NCBI GenBank assembly: GCA_002718735.1
Contig: PBFR01000037.1
Location: 1-35,271, forward strand
DNA: 35,271 bases
Direction: 5' to 3'
Source: Halobacteriovoraceae bacterium
GTDB lineage: Bacteria; Bdellovibrionota; Bacteriovoracia; Bacteriovoracales; Bacteriovoracaceae
Numbering within the stretch: position 1 is the stretch's first letter; the number at the start of each line of letters is the position of its first letter. Positions 16,355 through 23,666 of this stretch are shown here, piece after piece. The notes under the pieces were generated by a model, which made no database searches, was not told where the DNA came from, and was given only the letters and a program-made list of their open reading frames with translations. Both the position numbers and the translations under genes were made by a program.

Positions 16355-16383
16355 TATTATAAAATGCAATGTGGAAATGCAAA
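16355..16383 (-). promoter_or_regulatory. Promoter of rlmK, predicted to give a leaderless mRNA
   Basis: On the minus strand a perfect TATAAT (plus positions 16355-16360) lies 17 bases downstream of TTTGCA (16378-16383), which matches four of six -35 bases. Transcription would begin about seven bases after the -10 box, near 16348, the first base of the rlmK ATG. No Shine-Dalgarno precedes that ATG. Confidence 0.55.
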
Positions 16384-16414
16384 AGAACTGTATTGCTCAA
16401 AATGGATTTTAATT

Positions 16415-16771
16415 ATGTTTAATGAAGCTTCTAAAATTGAAATAATAATGGGAAATGGCGATGAAAAATCAGGTGATCCTGGAGTTGCTATCGCTGAGAA
16501 GACAAAGCTTAAAAAGCCCCCTATGTACAAGGTATTAATGCATAATGATGACTATACGACCATGGAGTTTGTCATTCATGTGCTAATGAAGTTTTTTAAC
16601 AAAACCTATGAGGAGGCACACGCTATCATGTTGCAAGTTCACAATGATGGTATTGGTATCTGTGGCATCTTTACTCATGAAGTGGCGGAATCAAAATCAC
16701 ACAAAGTGAACCGTTATTCTCGGGGAAAAGGGCATCCATTAAAAAGCTCAATTGAACCTTGCGACTCCTAA
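16415..16771 (+). CDS. clpS: ATP-dependent Clp protease adaptor ClpS
   Basis: A 118-residue adaptor (E. coli 106). The core PPMYKVLMHNDDYTTMEFVIHVL is the ClpS N-degron-binding surface, with the conserved Asn-Asp-Asp-Tyr-Thr stretch and Met contacting the destabilising N-terminal residue. AHAIMLQVHNDGIGICGIFTHEVAE follows. ClpS delivers N-end-rule substrates to ClpA, encoded 36 bases downstream, and the pair is surely functional together. The start is uncertain: ATG 16415 and ATG 16448 both lie in frame and neither has a strong Shine-Dalgarno. The second would give 107 residues, closest to E. coli. A much longer frame back to 16304 runs into the divergent rlmK gene and is rejected. Confidence 0.92.
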   Translation: MFNEASKIEIIMGNGDEKSGDPGVAIAEKTKLKKPPMYKVLMHNDDYTTMEFVIHVLMKFFNKTYEEAHAIMLQVHNDGIGICGIFTHEVAESKSHKVNRYSRGKGHPLKSSIEPCDS

Positions 16772-16807
16772 AATCGTTCCCATATTGGGTTATAGAGAGG
16801 TGATTAT

Positions 16808-19171
16808 ATGATTAGTTCCCAACTGGAAATGTATTTAAATAAGGCCATTAAAAAGGCCAATGAACGAAAACACGAGTTTTTAACTCTGGAAAACGTACTT
16901 TTAGCAATAGTTGAAGATAAGACTGTTAATAAGGTTTTAGGAGAGTGCGGAGTTGATATCAATCTTTTGAAGAAAGATTTGGAAACATTTATCGATGAAG
17001 ATTCTAACTTTTCTCTACTAAACCAAGAAGAAATTGATGAACTAGGAAAAGAGCAGTTCACTAACGAGGAGATGAGAAGAATTGCCAACCAAAATGGCAT
17101 TTTCTATCAACCAGAGATCTCACTTTCTTTGCAAAGAATCATCCAACGAGCCGCACTTCACGTTCAAAGCTCAGGTAAAAAAGCCATTCTTCCAGTAAAT
17201 CTACTTGTGGCAAAGTTTAGTGCAAAAGAGGCCTACGGGGTCTACCTACTTAAAAAACACGGTGTTGAAAGAATCAATATTGTGGAGAAGATTGCACATG
17301 GTTCAGACAGTCCATCAACAGGGGATAGTTCAATAGAATCAGATCCGCTAGAGGGTGAGGAAGAGAAAGGTTCAAAAGTTCTTGAAGAATATACGGTAAA
17401 TCTAAACAAACTTGCTAGAGAAGGAAAGATAGACCCTGTTGTAGGCAGAAAGGATGAGCTCCAAAGAGTTATTCAAATTCTTTGTAGAAGAAGAAAGAAC
17501 AACCCTGTTCTAGTTGGCGACGCTGGGGTAGGAAAGACTGCCGTGGCCGAAGGACTGGCCATACTAATTGAAGATGGGCAGGTTCCATCCATTATTGCGG
17601 ATATGGAAATTTACAGTCTCGACATGGCCGGACTTCTCGCCGGGACAAAATTCCGTGGTGATTTTGAGGAAAGATTAAAGGCAGTAATTGCAGCTATAGA
17701 AGAAAAGAATAAAGAGCACGGCTGTATTCTTTATATCGATGAAATTCACAATATCATTGGAGCTGGTAGTACTAATGCTGGGAGTATGGATGCCTCAAAC
17801 TTACTAAAACCTGCTTTGAGCAGGGGAACTATTCGCTGTATGGGAAGCACTACCTATGACGAATTTAGAAAGTTTTTTGAAAAAGACCAGGCCCTTACAA
17901 GACGTTTCCAGAAAATTGACATTTTGGAGCCATCTGTATGGGATACTATTAATATTTTGAAAGGGCTACGTTCTAGGTTCGAAGACCACCACGGTGTTGC
18001 TTATTCTAACGAGGTACTTGAGTCTGCAGTAAATTTAAGTAATAAACACATAAATGATAGAAAACTTCCTGATAAAGCAATTGATGTAATCGATGAAGTT
18101 GGAGCATTTTTAAGGATACGTAACAAAGACGCCAAAGAGGGCGAAGTTCAAAAAGATGTGAGGATTCAGGATATAGAGAAGGTTGTAGCTAAAATTGCTC
18201 GAATCCCAGAGAAAAACATCACTTCTAACGAGAAGGACAAATTAAAACATCTAGAGAGAGATCTCAAGTTATTGATTTTTGGGCAAGACAACGCCATTGA
18301 AAAAGTTAGCAACGCAATCATCCTTTCCCGATCGGGACTTGGTGATCAGCAAAAGCCAATAGCAAACTTTCTTTTTGCGGGCCCGACGGGGGTAGGTAAA
18401 ACAGAGCTTGCTAAGCAACTTGCCATGACCATGGGGATAAACTTTGAAAGAATAGATATGTCGGAGTACATGGAAAAGCACTCCGTTTCTAAGTTGATTG
18501 GAGCTCCTCCAGGTTATGTGGGGTTTGATCAAGGAGGGATTTTAACTGAAAAAGTTAATAAAAACCCATACTCAGTCCTGTTACTTGATGAGATAGAGAA
18601 AGCTCACCCTGACGTATTTAACATCCTTCTTCAAGTTATGGATCATGGGAAACTTACGGACTCTAATGGCAAAACCTTTGATTTTAGGAATGTTATTCTG
18701 ATAATGACCAGTAATGCCGGTGCTCAGGAAATGGAGTCTGGAAGTATTGGGCTATCTAAAGGCGGGGCTAAATTCAATATTGCCAAAAGAGATCAGGCCA
18801 TTAAAAAGTACTTCACCCCCGAGTTTAGAAATAGGTTGGATGCAGTGATTTACTTTAATCATCTTTCAAACGTAAACATTAAATCGATAGTCGAAAAGTT
18901 CATTATGGAGCTCGAAAATCAGTTGTTGGAGAAGAAGGTTGAGCTCGAAGTTAGTGACGAAGTTATCGACTGGATCGCACTTACCGGCTATGACCCTAAG
19001 ATGGGAGCAAGGCCAATTGGAAGAATGGTTAACGAAGAACTTAGAAAGTCTTTGGCCAATGAAGTCTTGTTTGGAAAGCTTGAAAAAGGTGGAAAAGTAG
19101 TCGCAAAACTTAAGAACGACAAGGTAAACTTTGAGTTTGAGACTAAGAAAGTGGAAGAAATTTCACCTTAA
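16808..19171 (+). CDS. clpA: ATP-dependent Clp protease ATPase subunit ClpA
   Basis: A 787-residue HSP100 unfoldase with two AAA+ modules. The N-domain (about 1-145) binds ClpS. Module 1 has Walker A GDAGVGKT (around 237-244) and the sensor/Walker B region LYIDEIHNIIGAG. Module 2 has GPTGVGKTE (around 525-533) and VLLLDEIEKAHPDV, then a small D2 domain with GARPIGR. The IGL tripeptide (647-649) matches the ClpP-docking loop, so it should couple to a ClpP peptidase encoded elsewhere. There is no long ClpB-type middle domain, which rules out ClpB. The Shine-Dalgarno GAGAGG (16796-16801) precedes ATG 16808. The gene is followed by a long hairpin. Confidence 0.95.
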   Translation: MISSQLEMYLNKAIKKANERKHEFLTLENVLLAIVEDKTVNKVLGECGVDINLLKKDLETFIDEDSNFSLLNQEEIDELGKEQFTNEEMRRIANQNGIFYQPEISLSLQRIIQRAALHVQSSGKKAILPVNLLVAKFSAKEAYGVYLLKKHGVERINIVEKIAHGSDSPSTGDSSIESDPLEGEEEKGSKVLEEYTVNLNKLAREGKIDPVVGRKDELQRVIQILCRRRKNNPVLVGDAGVGKTAVAEGLAILIEDGQVPSIIADMEIYSLDMAGLLAGTKFRGDFEERLKAVIAAIEEKNKEHGCILYIDEIHNIIGAGSTNAGSMDASNLLKPALSRGTIRCMGSTTYDEFRKFFEKDQALTRRFQKIDILEPSVWDTINILKGLRSRFEDHHGVAYSNEVLESAVNLSNKHINDRKLPDKAIDVIDEVGAFLRIRNKDAKEGEVQKDVRIQDIEKVVAKIARIPEKNITSNEKDKLKHLERDLKLLIFGQDNAIEKVSNAIILSRSGLGDQQKPIANFLFAGPTGVGKTELAKQLAMTMGINFERIDMSEYMEKHSVSKLIGAPPGYVGFDQGGILTEKVNKNPYSVLLLDEIEKAHPDVFNILLQVMDHGKLTDSNGKTFDFRNVILIMTSNAGAQEMESGSIGLSKGGAKFNIAKRDQAIKKYFTPEFRNRLDAVIYFNHLSNVNIKSIVEKFIMELENQLLEKKVELEVSDEVIDWIALTGYDPKMGARPIGRMVNEELRKSLANEVLFGKLEKGGKVVAKLKNDKVNFEFETKKVEEISP

Positions 19172-19180
19172 GATACCTAG

Positions 19181-19230
19181 TTTTTAAGAGGGAATTTGTA
19201 CTTTTTTTAAAAAAAATTCCCTCTTAAAAA
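19181..19230. repeat. 17-bp perfect inverted repeat after clpA
   Basis: The arm 19181-19197 (five T, then AAGAGGGAATTT) is perfectly complementary to 19214-19230, with a 16-base loop that is itself T7/A-rich. It begins nine bases after the clpA stop, so it probably caps the clpS-clpA transcript. It is not a standard terminator: the right arm ends in A rather than a T tract, and the T run sits in the left arm and the loop. The same hairpin forms from either strand. Confidence 0.7.
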
Positions 19231-19456
19231 AAGGGCTGAAAACGTTCAACAGCCTTTGCTACAATGATTATCCTAAAATACCTATAAGGCCTGCCTCTAA
19301 AAAACATATTTTAAAAAACTTAAGTCTTTTTTTGAATCTTCCGATGGAAAAACAAATTTTATATTTTTTATTTGCGTTAAATAAAAAAACTGTTTATCCT
19401 TGAAATTAGATACAATATTATTTTTGGGGATTAAATTTATTTCTGGGAGGAAATTT
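19231..19456. other. AT-rich gene-free leader of the H1-like gene
   Basis: With the hairpin above this makes 285 bases without a gene. It is very AT-rich, with many A and T tracts. A weak hairpin, GGGCTG pairing with CAGCC(T), lies near 19233-19255. No good -35/-10 pair is visible. TACAAT at 19411-19416 is a possible -10 box, but no -35 matches at 16-18 bases. The tracts suggest intrinsically bent DNA that may itself attract the basic protein encoded downstream. Confidence 0.4.
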
Positions 19457-19720
19457 ATGGCTGCAAAAAAAGCAACAAAGAAAAAAGTAGCTAAAAAAGC
19501 AACAAAGAAAAAAGTTGCAAAAAAAGCTACAAAGAAAAAAGCAACTAAAAAAGTAGCTAAGAAAGCAACAAAGAAAAAAGTTGCTAAAAAAGCGACTAAG
19601 AAAAAAGTTGCAAAGAAGGCTACAAAGAAAAAAGTAGCTAAGAAAGCAACTAAGAAGAAAGCTGCTAAGAAGCCTGCTGCAAAAAAGGCTACTAAGAAAA
19701 AAGTTGCTAAGAAAAAGTAA
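19457..19720 (+). CDS. Histone H1-like Lys/Ala-rich DNA-binding protein
   Basis: An 87-residue protein made almost only of Lys, Ala, Thr and Val, about half of it lysine. It consists of copies of a nine-residue unit close to VAKKATKKK, with one six-residue unit and one AAKKP variant near the end. This is the composition of the C-terminal tail of eukaryotic H1 and of bacterial proteins such as HctB and AlgP. It should be disordered, bind DNA non-specifically and compact the nucleoid. ATG 19457 follows a strong Shine-Dalgarno (GGGAGG, 19445-19450); the frame from TTG 19400 is rejected. It is followed by a strong terminator, so it is monocistronic and probably highly expressed. Chromatin condensation at a cell-cycle stage is inference. 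Confidence 0.85.
   Translation: MAAKKATKKKVAKKATKKKVAKKATKKKATKKVAKKATKKKVAKKATKKKVAKKATKKKVAKKATKKKAAKKPAAKKATKKKVAKKK
19463..19718 (+). repeat. 27-bp in-frame tandem repeats inside the H1-like gene
   Basis: The coding sequence repeats with a 27-base period (nine codons), about nine imperfect copies with synonymous differences (for example GTA/GTT, GCA/GCT, AAG/AAA). The third-position variation shows selection on the protein rather than recent amplification. The array should still be prone to slippage and length variation between strains. Confidence 0.7.
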
Positions 19721-19746
19721 TTTTTCTACAAAATGACCAAACATAG

Positions 19747-19773
19747 GGGCCTCTTTTGAGGCCCTTTTTTTTT
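19747..19773 (+). terminator. Rho-independent terminator of the H1-like gene
   Basis: Stem GGGCCTC / GAGGCCC (19747-19753 and 19758-19764) with a TTTT loop, followed by nine T (19765-19773). It lies 26 bases after the stop codon. Confidence 0.92.
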
Positions 19774-19856
19774 AAAATCCAAAAGATCGGTTCAAATCCT
19801 ATTCAATTTAAGAACTCCACTCTATACTTGATTCAATTAGGCAAAATTGGAGTGAT

Positions 19857-20462
19857 ATGAAACATATAAATAAGCTATTTTTAAAAGGGTTAATTGTCGT
19901 TTTACCAGTTACGGTAACTATTTATGTTCTCGTTTTGGTGGCAACTAAGGCCGAAAAGGTTTTCGGTGGGTTCATCAAAGATATTTTGGGAGCAGATCTC
20001 TATGTTCCTGGCCTTGGGATTCTTTTAACTTTTATTGCTATTTTGGGTGTCGGAATTCTCGTCTCAAACTTCATAACCGGTAGAATAATTAATTGGGCGA
20101 TGGATAAGTTTGAAAATTTCCCTTTAATTAAAGCTATTTACAAGCCCCTTAAGGATCTAATGTCTCTTTTTGCCACAGGTAGTGAAAACAATATGAAAAA
20201 AGTTGTTTTTGTTAACTTTGACCACTTAGGGTTTAAGTGTATCGGTCTTGTGACTAGAGAGGAATTTTCAGACTTGCCGGCCAATTCTGTGGGTCCAAAT
20301 CAGATCGCAGTTTATATTCCCATGAGTTATATGTTGGGTGGCTTTACCGCGATTGTTGATAAGGAAAGTGTAGAGGCACTTGATATTCCGGTGGACAAGG
20401 CCTTTAAGTTAGCAATTACCGGTTGGATTAAAGCTGAAAAAAATCGTGATTTCAAACTGTAG
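19857..20462 (+). CDS. DUF502 family inner membrane protein
   Basis: A 201-residue membrane protein. Helix 1 covers about residues 9-30 (FLKGLIVVLPVTVTIYVLVLV) and helix 2 about 47-72 (VPGLGILLTFIAILGVGILVSNFI). A soluble domain follows with the family-typical stretches FPLIKAIYKPLKDLM, PNQIAVYIPMSYMLGGFTAIV and TGWIKAE. This is DUF502, a widespread bacterial and plant (LCV/COV-like) family without an established biochemical role. A possible -10 box TATACT lies at 19823-19828, but its -35 is poor. The gene follows the H1-like terminator, so it needs its own promoter. It overlaps the next gene by 17 bases, which suggests co-transcription. Confidence 0.78.
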   Translation: MKHINKLFLKGLIVVLPVTVTIYVLVLVATKAEKVFGGFIKDILGADLYVPGLGILLTFIAILGVGILVSNFITGRIINWAMDKFENFPLIKAIYKPLKDLMSLFATGSENNMKKVVFVNFDHLGFKCIGLVTREEFSDLPANSVGPNQIAVYIPMSYMLGGFTAIVDKESVEALDIPVDKAFKLAITGWIKAEKNRDFKL

Positions 20463-21093
20463 GCTTTGCCACTCCAGTTCAGTTCATCCTTATCTTTCGG
20501 CCGAAAGACCTTTTAGGGCAAGTTACCTAATTTGTTCAAATTGCGACTTGGTTTATCTAGACGAGTGCTTTCTTTTGGAAAAGTTCGAAGAGCAGTCTCA
20601 GTATAAGTTACATCAAAATGATAAAAGAGATCCCGGTTACGTTAACTTTCTATATAAGTGTCTGACACCAACTCTGAAACAACTAGGTCCCGGGATGAAA
20701 GGTCTGGATTTTGGATGTGGGCCTTATCCGATGTTGGTTGAGCTAATGCACGAAGAAGGCTTTGAGATGGACGGTTTTGATCCTTACTTTTTTCCGTCTA
20801 CGCACGAACTTGAAGACAAGTATGATTTTGTCATTAGTACAGAAGTGGTGGAGCATTTTAATGACCCGCACCTTTCCTGGAATGATATGGTTGCAAAGGT
20901 TGCAAAAGGTGGGTTCCTTTCAGTGATGACCTCACTACGATACGAAAATATTGATTTTAAAAGTTGGCATTACAGACATGATAAGACACATGTCAGCTTC
21001 TACTCTGAAAAGACCATGAACTGGATTGCAGATTTCTTTAAGCTGGAAGTGGTTGCAATTGAGAAAAATGTATTTATCTTTAAAAAATCCTAA
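20446..21093 (+). CDS. SAM-dependent methyltransferase with N-terminal zinc ribbon
   Basis: A 215-residue protein. Residues 4-7 (CRLC) and about 30-33 (CSNC) form two CxxC knuckles of a zinc ribbon. The class I methyltransferase core follows, with motif I GLDFGCGPYPML (about 85-96), an acidic loop GFDPYF, and EVVEHFNDP with the post-II acidic/His pattern typical of Methyltransf_23-like enzymes. The zinc-ribbon plus methyltransferase layout occurs in enzymes acting on nucleotide sugars or small metabolites. The substrate here is unknown. The start is GTG 20446, inside the end of the DUF502 gene (17-base overlap), because it keeps the first CxxC pair. No clear Shine-Dalgarno is seen, so coupling is likely. 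Confidence 0.72.
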   Translation: MISNCRLCHSSSVHPYLSAERPFRASYLICSNCDLVYLDECFLLEKFEEQSQYKLHQNDKRDPGYVNFLYKCLTPTLKQLGPGMKGLDFGCGPYPMLVELMHEEGFEMDGFDPYFFPSTHELEDKYDFVISTEVVEHFNDPHLSWNDMVAKVAKGGFLSVMTSLRYENIDFKSWHYRHDKTHVSFYSEKTMNWIADFFKLEVVAIEKNVFIFKKS

Positions 21094-21095
21094 TT

Positions 21096-21449
21096 TTACT
21101 TAGAAAAGATGAAAGGTTGGGTTAGCTCTACAACCTGATCGCTCTCAAGTTTTGGAAAGATGATTATGTCTGCTACAGCAAACATGCAGTCCACAAACTT
21201 TCTAGGATATTGCTGATTATCTATCTTGAACTTTTCAACCTGTCCCTTGGCGTTGATGTCCAAGTCAAGAACAACCCTAATTCTGTCATTGCCTAAGGCT
21301 GTAAATAGGTCACTTTCTTTTGCACAATTTGCAAACTCTGGTGATTTCTCGTTGAGTGCTCGTAGCATTTTTGATTGGAGATCCCTTGCCTGGTCTCTTT
21401 TTTCAAAGGTTGAACAGGATACAAGTAAAAGCAATGCTAAAACCTTCAT
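21096..21449 (-). CDS. Small predicted lipoprotein
   Basis: A 117-residue protein with a short signal sequence (MKVLALLLLVSC) and a lipobox LLVSC that puts lipidated Cys at residue 12. The mature part contains RVVLDLDINAKGQVEKFKID, which resembles the C-terminal domain of TonB/AgmX-type proteins (the pattern of a residue with a carboxy-terminal AgmX/PglI repeat), followed by CMFAVADIIIFPKL. The two remaining cysteines (C42 and C88 by rough count) could form a disulfide. It has a good Shine-Dalgarno (GGAG, about seven bases before the ATG). It converges with the methyltransferase gene with only two bases between the stops. The function is unknown. Confidence 0.65.
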   Translation of the reverse strand: MKVLALLLLVSCSTFEKRDQARDLQSKMLRALNEKSPEFANCAKESDLFTALGNDRIRVVLDLDINAKGQVEKFKIDNQQYPRKFVDCMFAVADIIIFPKLESDQVVELTQPFIFSK

Positions 21450-21463
21450 AAAGCTCTCCGAGT

Positions 21464-21492
21464 TTGATAAGTAATTGGAAACATTGTATATC
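21464..21492 (+). promoter_or_regulatory. Sigma70-type promoter of pepD
   Basis: TTGATA (21464-21469, five of six matches) and TATATC (21487-21492, four of six) are separated by 17 bases. Transcription would start near 21499, about 50 bases before the pepD ATG. A perfect TTGACA at 21506-21511 has no -10 box at the proper distance. Confidence 0.45.
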
Positions 21493-21548
21493 AGACTGGT
21501 CTATTTTGACAAAGAGATACTATTATTCACTAAAAAAAGGAAAGATTT

Positions 21549-23006
21549 ATGCCAAAACCTCAAGATTTTCCAAGTGAACCAAAAAAACTTTGGGATGTTT
21601 TCTATGACTTCACCCAAACTCCAAGACCTAGCAAACATGAAGAGAAGATTCAAAACTACCTAATGGAGCTTGCTAGGGAAAACGATTTTGAGTGTCAAAA
21701 AGATGAGGTGGGAAATATTATAATTTACGTTCCTGGAAAGAATGGAAGAGAAAGTGATGAACCGGTTCTAGTCCAAAATCATATTGATATGGTTACCGAC
21801 TCCCTGCCAGAAGTCCAAATTGACTTCAAAAACGACCCCATTGAGACTTATATGGACAAAGGTTGGCTAAAAGCAAAAGGCACTACTTTAGGTGCCGACA
21901 ACGGTATCGGGTGTGCAGCGGCGTTGGCCCTGACTCTTGATGAAAGTACTATTCATCCGCCATTAGAGCTTCTTTTCACTGTTGATGAAGAAACTGGTCT
22001 AAATGGAGCACTTGGGTTGGAGTCAAAGTACTTTAAGGCAAAGAAGATGCTTAACCTTGATACTGAGGAGTGGGGAAGTTTATACATCGGCTGTGCTGGG
22101 GGAATTGATTATCAATTTGAAAGGGACTTCACTTTAGAAGATGCAAAAAAGGATCAAACTCTTTTTGAAATCAAAGTGTCTGGCCTAGTTGGCGGACACT
22201 CGGGTCTTGATATTCAAGAACAAAGAGGAAATGCTATTAAGCTTGTCGTTGAATACCTCTCAGAGGCCCTCAAAGGGTATAATTTGAGCTTGGCAGAGCT
22301 AAGAGGGGGCAGAGCACACAATATTATCCCAAGAGACGCATTCGCTAAATTCTACGCTTCAAACGCCAACATCGATCATTTGAAAGAGTTGGCCAAAAGT
22401 ATGAAGAAAAGATGGCTTTCATATCTTCCAAAAGAGGACCATAGCTTTGAAATTGATATCATAGAGTCTGATATGAAACTTAAAGCACTTTCATCATCAG
22501 ATAGTTCTCAATTCATTCATTTTTCTTCATTGTTTCCTCATGGGGCCCATGCCTATGATTTAGGTAGCGGAAGAAAGCTTGTTGGTATGAGTAACAATAT
22601 GGCAAGGCTTCTGCTTGTAAACGGTAAGGCCTATGCTCAGACCTCTGTGAGATTCTTTGATAGAGAAGAGGCAAAAAAACTCGAATTGCAACTTAGCTCT
22701 CTTGGAGAAGTGTTTGGTTACGAGGTTGAAAGTGCTTCTGAGTATCCTAGCTGGAAGCCTGTTCAGGAAAACCCAGTCTTAGAAACAGTAAAAGATGTCT
22801 ACAAGGACACATTTAAAGAAGATGCTCACGTTACGGCAATTCATGCAGGCCTTGAGTGTGGAATTCTGAAAGACAAGATCGGTAAAATAGATGTAGTATC
22901 ATTTGGGCCTACAATAATGGGAGCACATTCACCTGATGAAAGGGTAGATGTGGAATCTGTTAATAAATTTTGGCTTTTATTTAAAAATGTTATGGAAAAA
23001 ATTTAG
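21549..23006 (+). CDS. pepD: Aminoacyl-histidine dipeptidase (peptidase D, M20C)
   Basis: A 485-residue cytosolic metallo-dipeptidase, the same length as E. coli PepD (485). The dizinc site is complete: H78 and D80 in QNHIDMVTD, bridging D117 in LGADNGIG, catalytic E147 and zinc ligand E148 in DEETGLNGA, and a late histidine in AIHAGLECG. The lid and dimerisation domain (about 190-390) contains GGHSGLDI. PepD hydrolyses Xaa-His and other dipeptides, which would help recycle amino acids from imported or prey-derived peptides. ATG 21549 follows AAAGGAAAG at 21536-21544. It has its own probable promoter and may be co-transcribed with the small membrane protein gene 9 bases downstream. Confidence 0.93.
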   Translation: MPKPQDFPSEPKKLWDVFYDFTQTPRPSKHEEKIQNYLMELARENDFECQKDEVGNIIIYVPGKNGRESDEPVLVQNHIDMVTDSLPEVQIDFKNDPIETYMDKGWLKAKGTTLGADNGIGCAAALALTLDESTIHPPLELLFTVDEETGLNGALGLESKYFKAKKMLNLDTEEWGSLYIGCAGGIDYQFERDFTLEDAKKDQTLFEIKVSGLVGGHSGLDIQEQRGNAIKLVVEYLSEALKGYNLSLAELRGGRAHNIIPRDAFAKFYASNANIDHLKELAKSMKKRWLSYLPKEDHSFEIDIIESDMKLKALSSSDSSQFIHFSSLFPHGAHAYDLGSGRKLVGMSNNMARLLLVNGKAYAQTSVRFFDREEAKKLELQLSSLGEVFGYEVESASEYPSWKPVQENPVLETVKDVYKDTFKEDAHVTAIHAGLECGILKDKIGKIDVVSFGPTIMGAHSPDERVDVESVNKFWLLFKNVMEKI

Positions 23007-23015
23007 GAGAAACCT

Positions 23016-23369
23016 GTGTCTTATTCATTTTACAAAATTATTCATGTTGTATCGATTGTCCTTTTCTTTGCTCTTTATATGTCTGCCAGTGTAAAAGACA
23101 GCAAGAAGATTAAAAAAGAGGTTATATTCTCGGGTGTAGCACTTATCCTAATTCTTGTTTCTGGCTTTGGCCTTATTGCAAGGCTGGGTATCGGACATGG
23201 AGCAGAATGGCCAATGTGGTTGAAACTTAAGGTTGCAATTTGGACGACTATCGGATTGGTTGGACACACTGTTCTTAAGAGATTTGCCGCTCATAGGTTA
23301 AAATTCTTTTGGATTGGGTTTGTATTATTGATTTGCGCTTCCTACTTGGCCAACTATAAAATTGGATAA
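23016..23369 (+). CDS. Small four-helix inner membrane protein
   Basis: A 117-residue protein with four predicted membrane helices near residues 5-23, 35-55, 68-86 and 94-113. A histidine sits in helix 1 (YKIIHVVSIV), another in the helix 2-3 loop (GIGHGAEWPMWLKLK) and another in helix 3 (GLVGHTVLK). The size, helix number and histidine pattern resemble the SirB/CopD-type small membrane proteins, which might bind haem or metal, but the match is by eye and weak. The start is GTG 23016 with a good Shine-Dalgarno (TAGGAGA, 23004-23010), which overlaps the pepD stop. The tight spacing suggests it is in the pepD transcript. Confidence 0.55.
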   Translation: MSYSFYKIIHVVSIVLFFALYMSASVKDSKKIKKEVIFSGVALILILVSGFGLIARLGIGHGAEWPMWLKLKVAIWTTIGLVGHTVLKRFAAHRLKFFWIGFVLLICASYLANYKIG

Positions 23370-23406
23370 ATTTGCCAAGGCGGTGGATTATTTTTACTAT
23401 TAAGTA

Positions 23407-23628
23407 ATGATACGTTTAATAATTAAATTCTACATACTGATTTTACTGGCGGATATGATCCTAAGCTATTTCCCTCAACTTCATGACAATGAAGTTGTTA
23501 AGGGGATTAGAAAGGCCGCAGACTTTACAGAGCGTCCCATCAGAAAGCTTCTTCCGCCAGACCTACCTTTTGACTTCAGTCCTTTGGTGGTTATTGTGTT
23601 GTTAAATCTATTGATGGCACTTTGGTAA
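23407..23628 (+). CDS. YggT family membrane protein
   Basis: A 73-residue protein with two membrane helices (about 2-20 and 55-72). Between them lies the family signature of an amphipathic stretch with TERPIRKLLPPDLPFDFSPLVVIVLL, i.e. a positively charged EPLLRPIRR-like segment and the FSPLV start of helix 2. YggT proteins are small bacterial inner membrane proteins linked in some species to cell division site or osmotic functions; chloroplast homologues act in cytochrome b6 assembly. It has one YggT unit where many homologues carry two. It lies 37 bases after the four-helix protein gene on the same strand. The Shine-Dalgarno is weak (TTAAGTA before ATG 23407). Confidence 0.8.
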   Translation: MIRLIIKFYILILLADMILSYFPQLHDNEVVKGIRKAADFTERPIRKLLPPDLPFDFSPLVVIVLLNLLMALW

Positions 23629-23666
23629 GAATTTAAAGAAGAATTAGAGTGTAAACAGGGAAGTTT

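Noticed and set aside
16304..16414. Upstream extension of clpS
   Set aside because: It lies across the divergent rlmK start and promoter and has no ClpS similarity.
19463..19718. Regular 27-base repeats resembling a CRISPR-like or satellite array
   Set aside because: There are no unique spacers. The repeats are contiguous, in frame and vary synonymously, so they are protein-coding.
19418..19744. 108-residue open frame antisense to the H1-like gene, rich in Phe, Leu, Ser and Cys
   Set aside because: It is the mirror of the Lys-rich repeat codons. The composition is an artefact of the repeat, and no start signal supports it.
21506..21511. Perfect TTGACA box before pepD
   Set aside because: No -10 match is found 16-18 bases downstream. 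The TTGATA-17-TATATC pair slightly upstream is better.
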